Shown here one piece after another: positions 38,949 to 48,275 of a DNA stretch of 64,000 bases (position 1 is the stretch's first letter; every line of letters starts with the position of its first letter). A model generated the notes under the pieces. It saw only the letters and a list, made by a program, of their open reading frames with translations, had not been told where the DNA came from and did not search any database. This stretch comes from Kordiimonas sp. (GTDB lineage: Bacteria; Pseudomonadota; Alphaproteobacteria; Sphingomonadales; Emcibacteraceae). The position numbers and the translations under genes are program-made. The stretch spans positions 124,001 to 188,000 of the forward strand of contig PADB01000012.1 of NCBI GenBank assembly GCA_002700365.1. The letters run 5' to 3'.

Positions 38949-40763
38949 TTAACTTTCTTCAGTATCATTGCGGACGCGGACATAAGTGCCGGGCGCATCT
39001 TCAAGCAGAGGAAGTTTTCCATCACCAGGCATGCGGGCATCTATTATTTTCCTTCCTCCGGCTTTTTTGGAAAGCCATTTATGCCAGTCGGTCCACCATG
39101 ATCCTTCATGCTCCATGGCACCTTCCAGCCATTCTGACGCCGTATCAGGAATTTTATCATTTAGCCAATGGTTATATTTGTTGGCCGCGGGGGGATTAAC
39201 TACACCTGCAATATGTCCTGATCCGGCAAGGACAAAACGTCTGTCGCCAGTAAAGTGCTGTGTAGCTTTATACACAGATGCATAAGGACAAATATGGTCG
39301 GCAATTGCTGCCTGAATATATGTGGGTATGGTGATATTTGCCAAATCTATTGGTACGCCTTTTAATTTAACCTTCCCGGGTTTTATAAGATTGTTTTCAA
39401 GATAGAATTCTTTCAGATATTGTTGATGGGACGTTTTGGTAAGACGTGTGGTGTCGGCATTCCAATAGAGAAGGTCGAAAGCCGTTGGATCCTTACCCAT
39501 CATGTAATTATTAACCACAAAAGACCAGATCAAGTCATTAGAGCGCAAGCTGCTAAATGTCTGACCCATAATATCTCCATCGAGATAGCCTTTCTCGTCC
39601 ATCGCTTTTATTTGTGTTGCCAGTTGTTCCTCATCAACGAACAATGTCAGTTCTCCGGCCTCACTAAAGTCAACTTGGGTGACAAAAAATGTTGCTGATT
39701 TTACGCGATCTTCCAGCTGACCCTGGGCCCCCAGATAGGCAAGAGTGCAGGTGAGCAGTGTACCGCCAATACAATAGCCGACCGCATTTATGCTTTCTTC
39801 TCCTGTGGCGTCCTTAATAGCGTCCATCGCCGCCAGTGGGCCATGAGTCATGTAGTCTTCAAAGCCGTAGTCTGCCATGCTGGCATCGGGATTTCGCCAT
39901 GAGAGGATGAAAGTTGTATAGCCCTGATCCGTAAGCCATTTGACCATTGAATTCTTTTCCTTGAGATCAAGGATATAAAATTTGTTGATCCACGGTGGTA
40001 CGATCATCACTGGAGTTTTGTAGACTTTTTTAGTGGTGGGTGTGTATTGAATAAGCTGTATCAGGTCATTTTGATAGACGACCTTGCCGGGCGTTGTGGC
40101 AATATTTTTACCTAGTTCAAACGCTTCTGTATCTGTCATGCGAATTTTGATATTGCCGGTTTTCGGGTCCATGTCGTGCAACATGTTCTTCATGCCCTGG
40201 ACTAAATTCTGTCCGTGCTGTTTAACAGTTTCACGTAGGACTTCGGGGTTTGTGGCGGCAAAATTTGTAGGAGAAATAGCATCGACAAATTGTCGTGTGT
40301 AGAAATCCAGTTTTCCTGCATCTTTGGGGCTGGTGCGGGCATTTTCCTGTACAATGTCAGTCATCCAACGTGACATTAATAAATAGGATTGTTTGATAAA
40401 GTCAAAGACCTGATTTTCCTGCCACTCGTCATCACGGAAACGTTTGTCCCCTTGGGCAGGTTTGATAACAGGGTCCACATCTGTATCGCCCATGGCCTTG
40501 CGCACTGAGTTTTGCCAAAGCCGCAAATAATCCTGCCAAAGGGACATTTGCATTTCCATCATTTTTTCGGGATTGGCTGCCATTTGTGCAGACATGTCAA
40601 TCAAGGCATTACCGATATTCATTGGGTCCATGCTGGGAAGGCCGCTTTTTAGGCTTTGTTCGCGCATATATTCATTGGCGAGACGTTGGCACTCTTCGAA
40701 AGCGCGGGTCATGTCCTCCGTCAGTTCTGTGAAGTCGATATCTGTAAAGCCGTTGTCTTGCAT
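38949..40763 (-). CDS. phaC: Class I poly(3-hydroxyalkanoate) synthase
   Basis: Polymerises (R)-3-hydroxyacyl-CoA into storage granules. The 604 residues include the N-terminal domain (about 75-240), PPWINKFYILDLKEKNSMVKWL, the lipase-like box GYCIGG with the catalytic cysteine at 331, WNADTTRLTKTSHQQYLKEFYLENNL, and the His region VLAGSGHIAGVVNPP near 500. The length and lack of a PhaE partner fit class I. AAGGAGG precedes the ATG at good distance. A 314-bp gap without a gene separates it from the divergent aminotransferase. Confidence 0.96.
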   Translation of the reverse strand: MQDNGFTDIDFTELTEDMTRAFEECQRLANEYMREQSLKSGLPSMDPMNIGNALIDMSAQMAANPEKMMEMQMSLWQDYLRLWQNSVRKAMGDTDVDPVIKPAQGDKRFRDDEWQENQVFDFIKQSYLLMSRWMTDIVQENARTSPKDAGKLDFYTRQFVDAISPTNFAATNPEVLRETVKQHGQNLVQGMKNMLHDMDPKTGNIKIRMTDTEAFELGKNIATTPGKVVYQNDLIQLIQYTPTTKKVYKTPVMIVPPWINKFYILDLKEKNSMVKWLTDQGYTTFILSWRNPDASMADYGFEDYMTHGPLAAMDAIKDATGEESINAVGYCIGGTLLTCTLAYLGAQGQLEDRVKSATFFVTQVDFSEAGELTLFVDEEQLATQIKAMDEKGYLDGDIMGQTFSSLRSNDLIWSFVVNNYMMGKDPTAFDLLYWNADTTRLTKTSHQQYLKEFYLENNLIKPGKVKLKGVPIDLANITIPTYIQAAIADHICPYASVYKATQHFTGDRRFVLAGSGHIAGVVNPPAANKYNHWLNDKIPDTASEWLEGAMEHEGSWWTDWHKWLSKKAGGRKIIDARMPGDGKLPLLEDAPGTYVRVRNDTEES

Positions 40764-41077
40764 GATCCCTCCTTAAATACACGACGGCAGGGTGCCATCA
40801 TACGAGGCGTTCACCATAATGATTTAGCCTCTAAAACATGTAAAATAATTGTAATGATTTTCGTAGGACAACCATAGTTTTTTTTTGTGTCAGTGACGTT
40901 TCAATAGGGGTGTATCCAATATGGCTGTGAAATGTTTTCCAAATTGAGCCCCCGAAAGTCAATTCACTGTTTTCGAATAGAAAAATGCCTGCTATAGAAA
41001 AGGCTGCACGATGTGGCCACTTTATTGATGGTTTCACATTCCCTATATCGCGACCTACATCACAATGTGAGTTCACA

Positions 41078-42298
41078 ATGGAAACGGAATTTTACCGGAT
41101 TAAAAGATTGCCCCCTTATGTGTTTGCCGAAGTCAATAAGATGAAGGCAGAGGCGCGGGCCGCCGGTGATGATATCATTGATTTAGGGATGGGTAATCCA
41201 GACCTGACACCGCCACAGCATGTGATTGATAAAATGGTGGAGACGGTACAAAATCCGCGCGTACATCGTTATTCGATGTCAAAGGGAATACCGGGTTTGC
41301 GTAAGGCCGTAAGCGGTTATTATCAGCGTCGCTTCAACGTGGGATTAGATCCGGAAAATGAGATCGTCGTTACATTAGGATCCAAAGAAGGATTGGCGAA
41401 CCTTGCGCAGGCAATTACGGCACCGGGTGATGTGATCCTTGTGCCGAACCCCAGCTATCCCATCCATCACTTTGGTTTTATAATTGCCGGTGCAACAATA
41501 CGGCATATTCCTTTGGGGCCGGGTCATGATTTTATGGAAACGGTGACACAAGCTGTAAAGCATAGTGTGCCAAAACCATTAGCCCTGGTGCTTAATTTTC
41601 CTGCGAACCCAACCGCAGAAGTTGTTGATTTGGCGTTTTATAAAGAAGTTGTCGCCTTTGCACGTCAGCACGATATTTATGTGTTATCAGACTTGGCGTA
41701 TTCGGAAATATATTTTGATGATAACCCGCCGCCGTCTATTTTAGAGGTGCCGGGGGCAAAAGATGTTGCGATTGAATTCACGTCAATGAGCAAAACGTAT
41801 TCTATGGCAGGGTGGCGTATTGGCTTTGCGGCCGGAAACCAAAAGCTGATCAGTGCCTTGACACGGGTAAAGTCATATTTGGACTATGGGGCCTTTACAC
41901 CTATTCAAGTGGCAGCAACGGCTGCCCTGAACGGTCCTCAGGATTATATTGATGAGGTGCGTGAGATTTATAAGTCCCGCCGCGATGTTCTGGTCAGTGG
42001 TTTGAAAAATGCAGGTTGGGAAATTCCAAGTCCGAAAGCCACGATGTTTGCTTGGGCCCCAATCCCGGAAGAATGGCGTGAATTAGGTACAATGGCTTTC
42101 ACCAAATCACTGTTGACACATGCCAAGGTGGCCGTAGCCCCCGGGGTCGGTTTTGGTGAATACGGGGAAGGCTATGTACGGATTGCCATTGTTGAAAATG
42201 AACATCGGATTCGCCAGGCTGTGCGTAATATCAAAAAATTCATGGCCAATAGTGAGACATATCTTCAAGAAGCAAAAGAACAGGTAGAGACGCCGTGA
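41078..42298 (+). CDS. Class I/II aminotransferase (AlaC-like, homoserine-cluster type)
   Basis: PLP fold type I aminotransferase of 406 residues. I chose the ATG at 41078 because the canonical start METEFYRIKRLPPYVFAEVNKMK begins there; a longer frame from 40985 adds unlikely residues. Marks are IIDLGMGNPDLTPPQHV, LVLNFPANPTAEVV, VLSDLAYSEIYFD and the PLP lysine in TSMSKTYSMAGWRIGFAAGN. It overlaps hom by 4 bp (GTGA), so the two are coupled. It may act on alanine, aspartate or another amino acid; the substrate is not determined. Confidence 0.9.
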   Translation: METEFYRIKRLPPYVFAEVNKMKAEARAAGDDIIDLGMGNPDLTPPQHVIDKMVETVQNPRVHRYSMSKGIPGLRKAVSGYYQRRFNVGLDPENEIVVTLGSKEGLANLAQAITAPGDVILVPNPSYPIHHFGFIIAGATIRHIPLGPGHDFMETVTQAVKHSVPKPLALVLNFPANPTAEVVDLAFYKEVVAFARQHDIYVLSDLAYSEIYFDDNPPPSILEVPGAKDVAIEFTSMSKTYSMAGWRIGFAAGNQKLISALTRVKSYLDYGAFTPIQVAATAALNGPQDYIDEVREIYKSRRDVLVSGLKNAGWEIPSPKATMFAWAPIPEEWRELGTMAFTKSLLTHAKVAVAPGVGFGEYGEGYVRIAIVENEHRIRQAVRNIKKFMANSETYLQEAKEQVETP

Positions 42299-43587
42299 CT
42301 ACACCATTGAGAATTGGTATTGCCGGCCTGGGTACAGTCGGTGCCGGGGTTATAAAAATCATCCAGACACACGCAGACACACTGCAGCAGCGGACAGGGC
42401 AGGCGTTTGAAATTGTTGCGGTGTCCGCGAGTAACCGTAGCCGCGACCGCGGCGTGGATATTAGCGGCTATGCATGGTTCGACAATGCGCTAGACCTGGC
42501 TGAACAGGATAATATTGATCTTATTGTAGAATTAATCGGCGGTTCTGACGGCATTGCTAAAGAATTAGCGTTTGCAGCCCTGGACAGCGGTAAGCATTTC
42601 GTGACTGCAAATAAGGCATTGATTGCCCACCACGGCCACGCATTGGCCGAGTTGGCTGAAAAAAATAAGGTGGGTCTAAAATTCGAAGCGGCAGTGGCGG
42701 GGGGCATCCCCATTATCAAAGCTATCGGTGAAGGACTAGCCGCAAATGGCCTGTTTCGTGTTTACGGTATTATGAATGGGACCTGTAACTATATTTTAAC
42801 GCAAATGGAAGAAACTGGCCGCGATTTTGCTGACGTTCTGGCTGATGCGCAACGACTAGGCTATGCGGAGGCGGATCCGACATTTGATGTGGATGGTATT
42901 GATACAGCCCATAAACTGGCTATTCTCAGTAGTGTGGCCTACGGCACCAAGATAAACTTTGATGCGGTGCACACGGAAGGTATTCGCAGTATCGGTGCGG
43001 TGGATATCGATCATGCGAAAGAGTTGGGGTATCGTATTAAATTATTGGGTATTGCGGAATATTCTTCTGATGGCTTGCGTCAGCGTGTGCGTCCTTGCTT
43101 GGTTAGCCTGGAGACGCCGATTGCTCACGTGGGAGATGCCTTTAATGCGGTTGTCGCCGAAGGTGATTTTATTGACCGTACAGTCTATGAAGGGCGTGGT
43201 GCGGGAGAAGGGCCGACGGCTTCGGCTGTTGTCGCGGACGTTATTGATCTGGCAAGGGGTTTCCTGACTTCGCCATTTTTTGTTCCTGCCGCGCATTTGT
43301 CAGATACGCGTCATCTTCCTATGTCAGAAAATGAGGGGGAATATTATCTGCGGTTCCATGTGTCTGATACGCCAGGCGTCGTAGCGGGGATATCATCAGC
43401 ACTCAGCGAAGAAGGTGTATCAATTGATACCATGTTACAGCGGGGTAATGACGAAGAAGGGGCCGTTTATATTATTATGGTCACACATGAGACAACGGAA
43501 CATCATATGCGCCGGGTTTTAGATAAGATAGGCCAGTTAAACAGCCTAATTGAACCGACTGTCGTGATGCCTATTGAGCAATTATAA
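42295..43587 (+). CDS. hom: Homoserine dehydrogenase
   Basis: Reduces aspartate semialdehyde to homoserine, the branch point to threonine and methionine. The 430 residues begin with LRIGIAGLGTVGAGVIKI, then FVTANKALIAHHG, the catalytic region FEAAVAGGIPIIKAIGEGLAAN and ADPTFDVDGIDTAHKLAILSS. A C-terminal ACT domain (about 350-425) starts YYLRFHVSDTPGVVAGI. The start is GTG at 42295. glpX follows after 14 bp. It supplies homoserine for metY and threonine for ilvA. Confidence 0.97.
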   Translation: MTTPLRIGIAGLGTVGAGVIKIIQTHADTLQQRTGQAFEIVAVSASNRSRDRGVDISGYAWFDNALDLAEQDNIDLIVELIGGSDGIAKELAFAALDSGKHFVTANKALIAHHGHALAELAEKNKVGLKFEAAVAGGIPIIKAIGEGLAANGLFRVYGIMNGTCNYILTQMEETGRDFADVLADAQRLGYAEADPTFDVDGIDTAHKLAILSSVAYGTKINFDAVHTEGIRSIGAVDIDHAKELGYRIKLLGIAEYSSDGLRQRVRPCLVSLETPIAHVGDAFNAVVAEGDFIDRTVYEGRGAGEGPTASAVVADVIDLARGFLTSPFFVPAAHLSDTRHLPMSENEGEYYLRFHVSDTPGVVAGISSALSEEGVSIDTMLQRGNDEEGAVYIIMVTHETTEHHMRRVLDKIGQLNSLIEPTVVMPIEQL

Positions 43588-43601
43588 AGTTTGGAAACAA
43601 A

Positions 43602-44570
43602 ATGACTGCGAATACAACATTAGACCGTGAATTAGTTTTAGAAATTGTCCGTGTGACTGAGGCTGCGGCCGTTGCGGCGTCTAAGCTAGTGGGCATGGGA
43701 GACGAAAAAGCCGCAGATGCAGCGGCCGTAGATGCAATGCGTACGGTCTTAAACCAGTTAGACATGGATGGTACGGTCGTGATTGGGGAAGGTGAACGCG
43801 ACGAAGCCCCTATGTTATATATTGGGGAAAAAGTAGGAACGGGTAAAGGCCCGGCTACGGATATTGCCTTGGACCCTTTGGAAGGGACAACAATCTGCGC
43901 TAATGCCATGCCGAATTCTTTAGCGGTGCTGGCGATATCCTCTGCGGGGGGGCTTTTGAACGCCCCTGACGTGTATATGGATAAAATTGCCATAGGCCCA
44001 GGCTACGAGGAAGGTTTGGTAGATTTAGATAACACTATTGAAGAGAATATCAACGCGCTTGCCGCCGCAAAAGGGGTGGCTGCGTCTGATATAATGGTGT
44101 GTATTTTGGATCGTCCCCGTCATTCTGAATTAATACAACGTGTGCGGGCGATGGGGGCACCTGTTATGCTTATTGGTGATGGTGATGTGGCAGGGGTTAT
44201 TGCGACAACTAATCCGGAGCCCAATATTGATCTTTATGTGGGCTCTGGGGGAGCACCAGAAGGCGTTTTGGCAGCGGCAGCATTGCGTTGCATAGGTGGG
44301 CAAATTCAGGGTCGTTTATTGTTCCGCAATGAAGATGAAAAGGCCCGGGCGCGTAAGTGGGGGATTACAGACCTTAACAGGAAGTATTCAACGGAAGAAA
44401 TGGCAAGCGGCGATGTCATTTTTGCTGCCACCGGTGTGACAGACGGGGCCTTGCTGGAGGGCGTGCATATTTCTGCTGATGGTTGTCGTTACAGCACAGA
44501 AACATTGGTTATGCGATCGGCGACCGGTACTGTGAGGTGGATTAAAGGGGAACATAAAACCCAGGATTAA
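43602..44570 (+). CDS. glpX: Class II fructose-1,6-bisphosphatase (GlpX)
   Basis: Gluconeogenic phosphatase giving fructose 6-phosphate. The 322 residues contain TEAAAVAASKLVGMGDEKAADAAAVDAMR, VIGEGERDEAPMLYIGE, the metal site DIALDPLEGTT, YVGSGGAPEGVLAAAALRCIGGQ and FAATGVTDGALLEGV. In some alphaproteobacteria this family also handles sedoheptulose bisphosphate. hom-glpX-recJ is a familiar Rhodospirillales arrangement. Confidence 0.95.
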   Translation: MTANTTLDRELVLEIVRVTEAAAVAASKLVGMGDEKAADAAAVDAMRTVLNQLDMDGTVVIGEGERDEAPMLYIGEKVGTGKGPATDIALDPLEGTTICANAMPNSLAVLAISSAGGLLNAPDVYMDKIAIGPGYEEGLVDLDNTIEENINALAAAKGVAASDIMVCILDRPRHSELIQRVRAMGAPVMLIGDGDVAGVIATTNPEPNIDLYVGSGGAPEGVLAAAALRCIGGQIQGRLLFRNEDEKARARKWGITDLNRKYSTEEMASGDVIFAATGVTDGALLEGVHISADGCRYSTETLVMRSATGTVRWIKGEHKTQD

Positions 44571-44594
44571 TCTTTTTGTTAATCAGGAGCATGA

Positions 44595-46415
44595 ATGGTA
44601 CAGACTGACAAGGTGACGGAAAATCAGGTTGCTGCTGAACCATTATTGAATGTGACAGAAAGCTTTAGCGGCCGGATCTGGAATACCAGACCGGCCGATT
44701 TGCATGTTGTTGCCGGGCTGTCACAGCGGTTGGGAATTAGTGAAGTGCTCGCCCGTGTCATTGTTGGCCGGGGCATTAGTCGTGATGAGGCAGAAACATA
44801 CCTTTCGCCATCCCTACGGGCTTTAATGCCTAATCCGTCAATCTTTAAGGATATGGATAAGGCGGCAAAGAGAGTAGCAGAAGCTATTAAAGCGAATGAA
44901 GTGGTCGCGGTCTTTGGTGATTATGATGTGGATGGCGCGACATCATCGGCCCTGCTACACCGTTTCTTCGCCGCTATTGGACGTGATTTAGTCGTACACA
45001 TACCAGACCGAATGACAGAAGGGTATGGACCGAACTGGCCAGCATTTGAAAAGATGCGGGCTGAGGGGGCGGAACTTATTGTGACGGTTGATTGTGGAAC
45101 CTTGGCGTATGACGTTTTGGCACAGGCCGCCGCAGCGGGTCTGGATGTGATTGTTGCTGACCATCATCAGGCAGAACCAATATTGCCCAAGGCCGTTGCC
45201 GTGGTCAACCCTAACCGACTGGATGAAGATGGCCAATACGGCCAGATGGCCGCAGTGGGAGTGGTGTATATGCTGGTTGTTGCGGTCAACCGGCAATTAC
45301 GGGATGAAGGTTGGTATAGTGCGCAAGGGATCAGGCCACCGGATTTGTTGCAGTGGTTAGATCTGGTAGCATTGGGAACGGTGTGTGATGTTGTACCTTT
45401 GACAGGTGTTAACCGGGCCTTTGTTGCACAGGGATTGAAGGTCGCGGCCCAGCGCAAGAATGTTGGTCTTAAGGCCTTGGCAGATATATGTGGTGTTACG
45501 GATAAACCATCGACCTATCATGCAGGTTTTATATATGGTCCGCGTGTAAATGCAGGGGGGCGTGTAGGGCGGGCAGATGCCGGGGTGAAGTTGCTGACGA
45601 CCAATGAAGTCGAAGATGCGAATAATCTGGCTGCAGAATTACACCATTATAATTTGGAACGTCAGGCCATAGAACAACAGGCCGTAGAGGAGGCAACAGC
45701 CCAATTTATTCGCGCACACGGGATTGATGGGGGGACGACCCCGATTGTCTTCGTTGCGGGGGAAGGTTGGCATCCGGGTGTTGTCGGGATTGTAGCTGGC
45801 CGCCTGAAAGAACGGTTTCAAAGACCTACATTTGTCATCAGCATAGATGAAGAGGGGCAGGGCAAGGGGTCGGCGCGTTCTATTCCCGGGGTGGATGTGG
45901 GCAATGCCGTTATTTCGGCCTGTCAGGCCGGTGTTTTGCTGAATGGCGGGGGGCATAGCATGGCTGCAGGCCTTACGGTTGCGGCGGGCCAGTATGAAGC
46001 TTTAGAAAGCTTTCTTATTGAAAAGCTTGGGACACAGGTAGAGGCCGCGAAGGAAAGCATGTCATTGAAATTAGATGGCGTGATTACGGCGGGGGCCGCG
46101 AAGCTGGACTTGTTAGATGAATTGGCGAAAGCCGCCCCCTATGGGCAGGGAAATGGACAACCGCGCTTTGCGATAGCAAATATGACGTTATCTTATGTGG
46201 ATATCGTGGGTCAGAATCATGTGCGGTGTCAATTGCGCGGAGCAGATGGTACACGACTTAAGGCTATGGCTTTCAGGGCGGCTGAACAACCATTGGGGCA
46301 GGCATTGCTGGCAGCAAAAGGTCAAAGAATTCATGTGGCTGGCGTGTTACGGCGTAACGAATGGAATGGAAATGTGAGCGTCGAAATGACATTGGACGAT
46401 GCGGCCCCTGCGTAA
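44595..46415 (+). CDS. recJ: Single-stranded-DNA-specific exonuclease RecJ
   Basis: 5'-3' exonuclease on single-stranded DNA, used in recombination, base excision and mismatch repair. The 606 residues show motifs of the DHH family: VAVFGDYDVDGATSSALLHR, VTVDCGT, IVADHHQAE, LDLVALGTVCDVVPL, FIYGPRVNAGGRVGRAD and NGGGHSMAAGLTV in the DHHA1 domain. An OB-like C-terminal domain completes it. AGGAG precedes the ATG. The tRNA-Glu gene lies about 100 bp downstream. Confidence 0.97.
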   Translation: MVQTDKVTENQVAAEPLLNVTESFSGRIWNTRPADLHVVAGLSQRLGISEVLARVIVGRGISRDEAETYLSPSLRALMPNPSIFKDMDKAAKRVAEAIKANEVVAVFGDYDVDGATSSALLHRFFAAIGRDLVVHIPDRMTEGYGPNWPAFEKMRAEGAELIVTVDCGTLAYDVLAQAAAAGLDVIVADHHQAEPILPKAVAVVNPNRLDEDGQYGQMAAVGVVYMLVVAVNRQLRDEGWYSAQGIRPPDLLQWLDLVALGTVCDVVPLTGVNRAFVAQGLKVAAQRKNVGLKALADICGVTDKPSTYHAGFIYGPRVNAGGRVGRADAGVKLLTTNEVEDANNLAAELHHYNLERQAIEQQAVEEATAQFIRAHGIDGGTTPIVFVAGEGWHPGVVGIVAGRLKERFQRPTFVISIDEEGQGKGSARSIPGVDVGNAVISACQAGVLLNGGGHSMAAGLTVAAGQYEALESFLIEKLGTQVEAAKESMSLKLDGVITAGAAKLDLLDELAKAAPYGQGNGQPRFAIANMTLSYVDIVGQNHVRCQLRGADGTRLKAMAFRAAEQPLGQALLAAKGQRIHVAGVLRRNEWNGNVSVEMTLDDAAPA

Positions 46416-46511
46416 GCTGAAAACCACCGTAAAAAATATGCCATTTTTGATAAAAAGTGGTTGACCATAGAGGCGCTTATCATTACACATCTGCTCACAC
46501 CAGCCATGCTG

Positions 46512-46586
46512 GCCCCTTCGTCTAGTGGTCTAGGACGCCGCCCTTTCACGGCGGAAACACGGGTTCGAGTCCCGTAGGGGTCACCA
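46512..46586 (+). tRNA. tRNA-Glu (anticodon TTC), attachment site of the island
   Basis: A 75-base cloverleaf beginning GCCCCTTCGTCTAGTGGTC; the acceptor GCCCCTT pairs with AGGGGT, the anticodon loop CTTTCAC lies between CCGCC and GGCGG, and the T arm is CACGGGTTCGAGTCCCGT... ending CACCA. The gene is intact. Its last 15 bases begin a 26-bp sequence that is repeated at 50857-50882. Confidence 0.95.
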
Positions 46587-46597
46587 GGCTGGTTTTT
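46572..46597. repeat. Left attachment repeat (attL-like), 26 bp
   Basis: Starts CCGTAGGGGTCACCAGG in the tRNA-Glu 3' end and continues CTGGTTTTT into the spacer. Identical over 26 bases to 50857-50882. Confidence 0.9.
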
Positions 46598-46814
46598 ATC
46601 CCTTTGATATCATTGGTCTTTTTCGCCTGTTCCCCGCACCGGGAACGAAGGTTCGGGGCTAGGCTCTCCTAAGATGTGATAGAGTATATTAAGAAAGATG
46701 AGCATGACTTGAAAGAAATGCGTACTCTACTTTCTAGCTATCTGTCGCAGCCCTTAAAATAGATAAAACTACCCTTACTAATTTGTTGCAGTTACATTTA
46801 TCCTCATATGGTGA

Positions 46815-47246
46815 ATGTGCCGGGGGCTTCAGAGGCTTCGGAAGACAGCGCAGGAAATTGTATTGAGGGCGGGCCTAGCAACTGGCTTCGAATTTCTGGT
46901 GCTGATTGATTTGGGGGCTGGGGAAATAATCTATTGCGGAACGACTGAACAGACGACTCGTGTCGGGCTGCCTTCTTATGATGTGTTCAAGGGAAAGGCG
47001 GTGGAAGTACACCATAATCACCCGCGTTCAAGCCCCTTGTCTGTGGAAGATGTGCTGACCGCCGCGCATTATGAGGAGATCATAAGAATGTACGCTCACG
47101 GCCATGACGGGCGATCCTGGGGCTGTGAAATCAAGAAGCGTTGGGGGTTAATACCCGCGCTGCACAAGGCCGTTATAGACAAGGGAGAGGGTGGTTTTAT
47201 AGAAGGGTTGGCCGCTGATGGTCTGGTGGATGCCTGCGGGCCATAA
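46815..47246 (+). CDS. JAB/MPN-like metallopeptidase-fold protein, possibly 5'-truncated
   Basis: The 143 residues contain GFEFLVLIDLGAGEIIYCG (26-42) followed by VEVHHNHPRSSPLSVEDV (63-80). The HxHP-x(5)-S-x(2)-D pattern (His67, His69, Ser76, Asp79) is that of JAB/MPN proteins such as RadC and phage-encoded relatives. The C-terminus is unassigned. An alternative frame from ATG 46808 (MVNVPGASEASEDSAGN) runs only 33 codons and may be the original start, so the gene could have suffered a frameshift. Function unknown. Confidence 0.5.
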   Translation: MCRGLQRLRKTAQEIVLRAGLATGFEFLVLIDLGAGEIIYCGTTEQTTRVGLPSYDVFKGKAVEVHHNHPRSSPLSVEDVLTAAHYEEIIRMYAHGHDGRSWGCEIKKRWGLIPALHKAVIDKGEGGFIEGLAADGLVDACGP

Positions 47247-47477
47247 AGGACCTCGCCGGAGCGGGGTTAGGAAGCATAATCGTTTATTAGAAGCTTCTCA
47301 ATAAAATCACTCTTTGCGACACATGATTTCAGCCCATAATTTTGGCGGTTTATTTTGAAAGAGGCTGTTGTTTTAAGGTAAATAGATAAAGAGGGTGTGC
47401 GTGGGGTAAAGTGCAGGGGAAATAGTGTGATGATTGTTGTCGTCCCTTATGATAAAAGAAGCGCTGGAGAGCCTTAA

Positions 47478-47570
47478 ATGACAGCCATTGAATGGACAGA
47501 AGTAACGTTGAAGCCCGTCAAGGGGTCAGCATCGTTCAGACGGCTGCGAATATCTGCCGACGTTGGATAA
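47478..47570 (+). pseudogene. Remnant resembling the N-terminus of DUF5131 (phage Gp37/Gp68) proteins
   Basis: A 30-codon frame begins MTAIEWTEVTLKPVKG, close to the family's start (xxIEWTxxTWNPVxG), then diverges and stops at TAA 47568-47570. The family is a radical-SAM-like phage protein; only a stub remains. In another frame a 47-residue ORF (47492-47635) overlaps the start of the next gene, with no recognisable similarity. The 360-bp gap 47247-47606 holds nothing else I can identify. Confidence 0.35.
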
Positions 47571-47606
47571 CGTCTGATGAATTCGTGAACAAAGAACTGA
47601 AGAAGA

Positions 47607-48275
47607 ATGAATGTGAGCAATCTGAAGCCAACTGAAGAAGAAAGAGCATTATGTGCGGTGGTTAACCTGCTGGAAGGCGATATCCGGCAGGAGCACTTCA
47701 TTGCAACTGAGGTTCCTTTCGCCAACCGTAGCCGTAGAGCGGACTTGGTGATGGTGGGTAAAGCTACATGGGGTATTGAGGTAAAGTCACCTGCGGACAA
47801 GATTGAAAATGCAATAGCCCAACTTGAAGATTACCGGCAGTTTTTTGATTTCGTCGTACTTGCAAGTACTCCAGAACAAATCAAGCGAGTATTCAAAGAC
47901 ATTCCTCGTCAGATTGGCTTGATTGAACTTTCAGGCGCAACCGCTACATGGCGCAGGGTGCCGCTAGCAATCAATCGTCATAACAAAGCGTATTTGGCTG
48001 GTTTTCTTGACCGGTCCACATTGCAATCACTGCTTTCTAGTCAAGAAATCGAGCGAGACAGTCTCATATCCGTGCTGAGGAACTTGGCGACCAAACATAT
48101 CTCGACTTCTGTTCTTCAGACAGCGATGAAAGAGCGTATGACCGCCAAGATGCGCCCACACTTCCAACAGTTTATTCAGGAATTTAACGGCATGTGCTGG
48201 CCAGATGATCTGGACACTATCCGTTACCGAGACGAAGACGCTACAGGCTTTCGAGTAAGCGAACCCTCCTCGTGA
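47607..48275 (+). CDS. PD-(D/E)XK nuclease-like protein (MmcB/sce7726-like)
   Basis: The 222-residue protein has a restriction-endonuclease-like core: Glu35 in ATEVPF, Asp46 in RRADLVMV, Glu58-Val-Lys60 in WGIEVKSP, and Gln72 in the following helix (IAQLEDYRQFFDFVVLAS). This is the same layout as MmcB and the uncharacterised sce7726 group. The C-terminal half (residues 100-222) is unassigned. It is convergent with the beta-family gene and the two 3' ends overlap by 35 bp. A DNA-targeting role in defence or repair is inferred, not shown. Confidence 0.65.
   Translation: MNVSNLKPTEEERALCAVVNLLEGDIRQEHFIATEVPFANRSRRADLVMVGKATWGIEVKSPADKIENAIAQLEDYRQFFDFVVLASTPEQIKRVFKDIPRQIGLIELSGATATWRRVPLAINRHNKAYLAGFLDRSTLQSLLSSQEIERDSLISVLRNLATKHISTSVLQTAMKERMTAKMRPHFQQFIQEFNGMCWPDDLDTIRYRDEDATGFRVSEPSS

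Noticed and set aside
46815-47246. RadC DNA-repair protein
   Set aside because: It has an HNHP motif but one residue fewer between His69 and Ser76 than RadC, and it lacks the RadC N-terminal helix-hairpin-helix region; a generic JAB-like label is safer.
47492-47635. A 47-codon ORF (MDRSNVEARQGVSIVQ...) overlapping the nuclease-like gene start
   Set aside because: No recognisable family and it overlaps the more recognisable DUF5131-like fragment; kept only as a remark.
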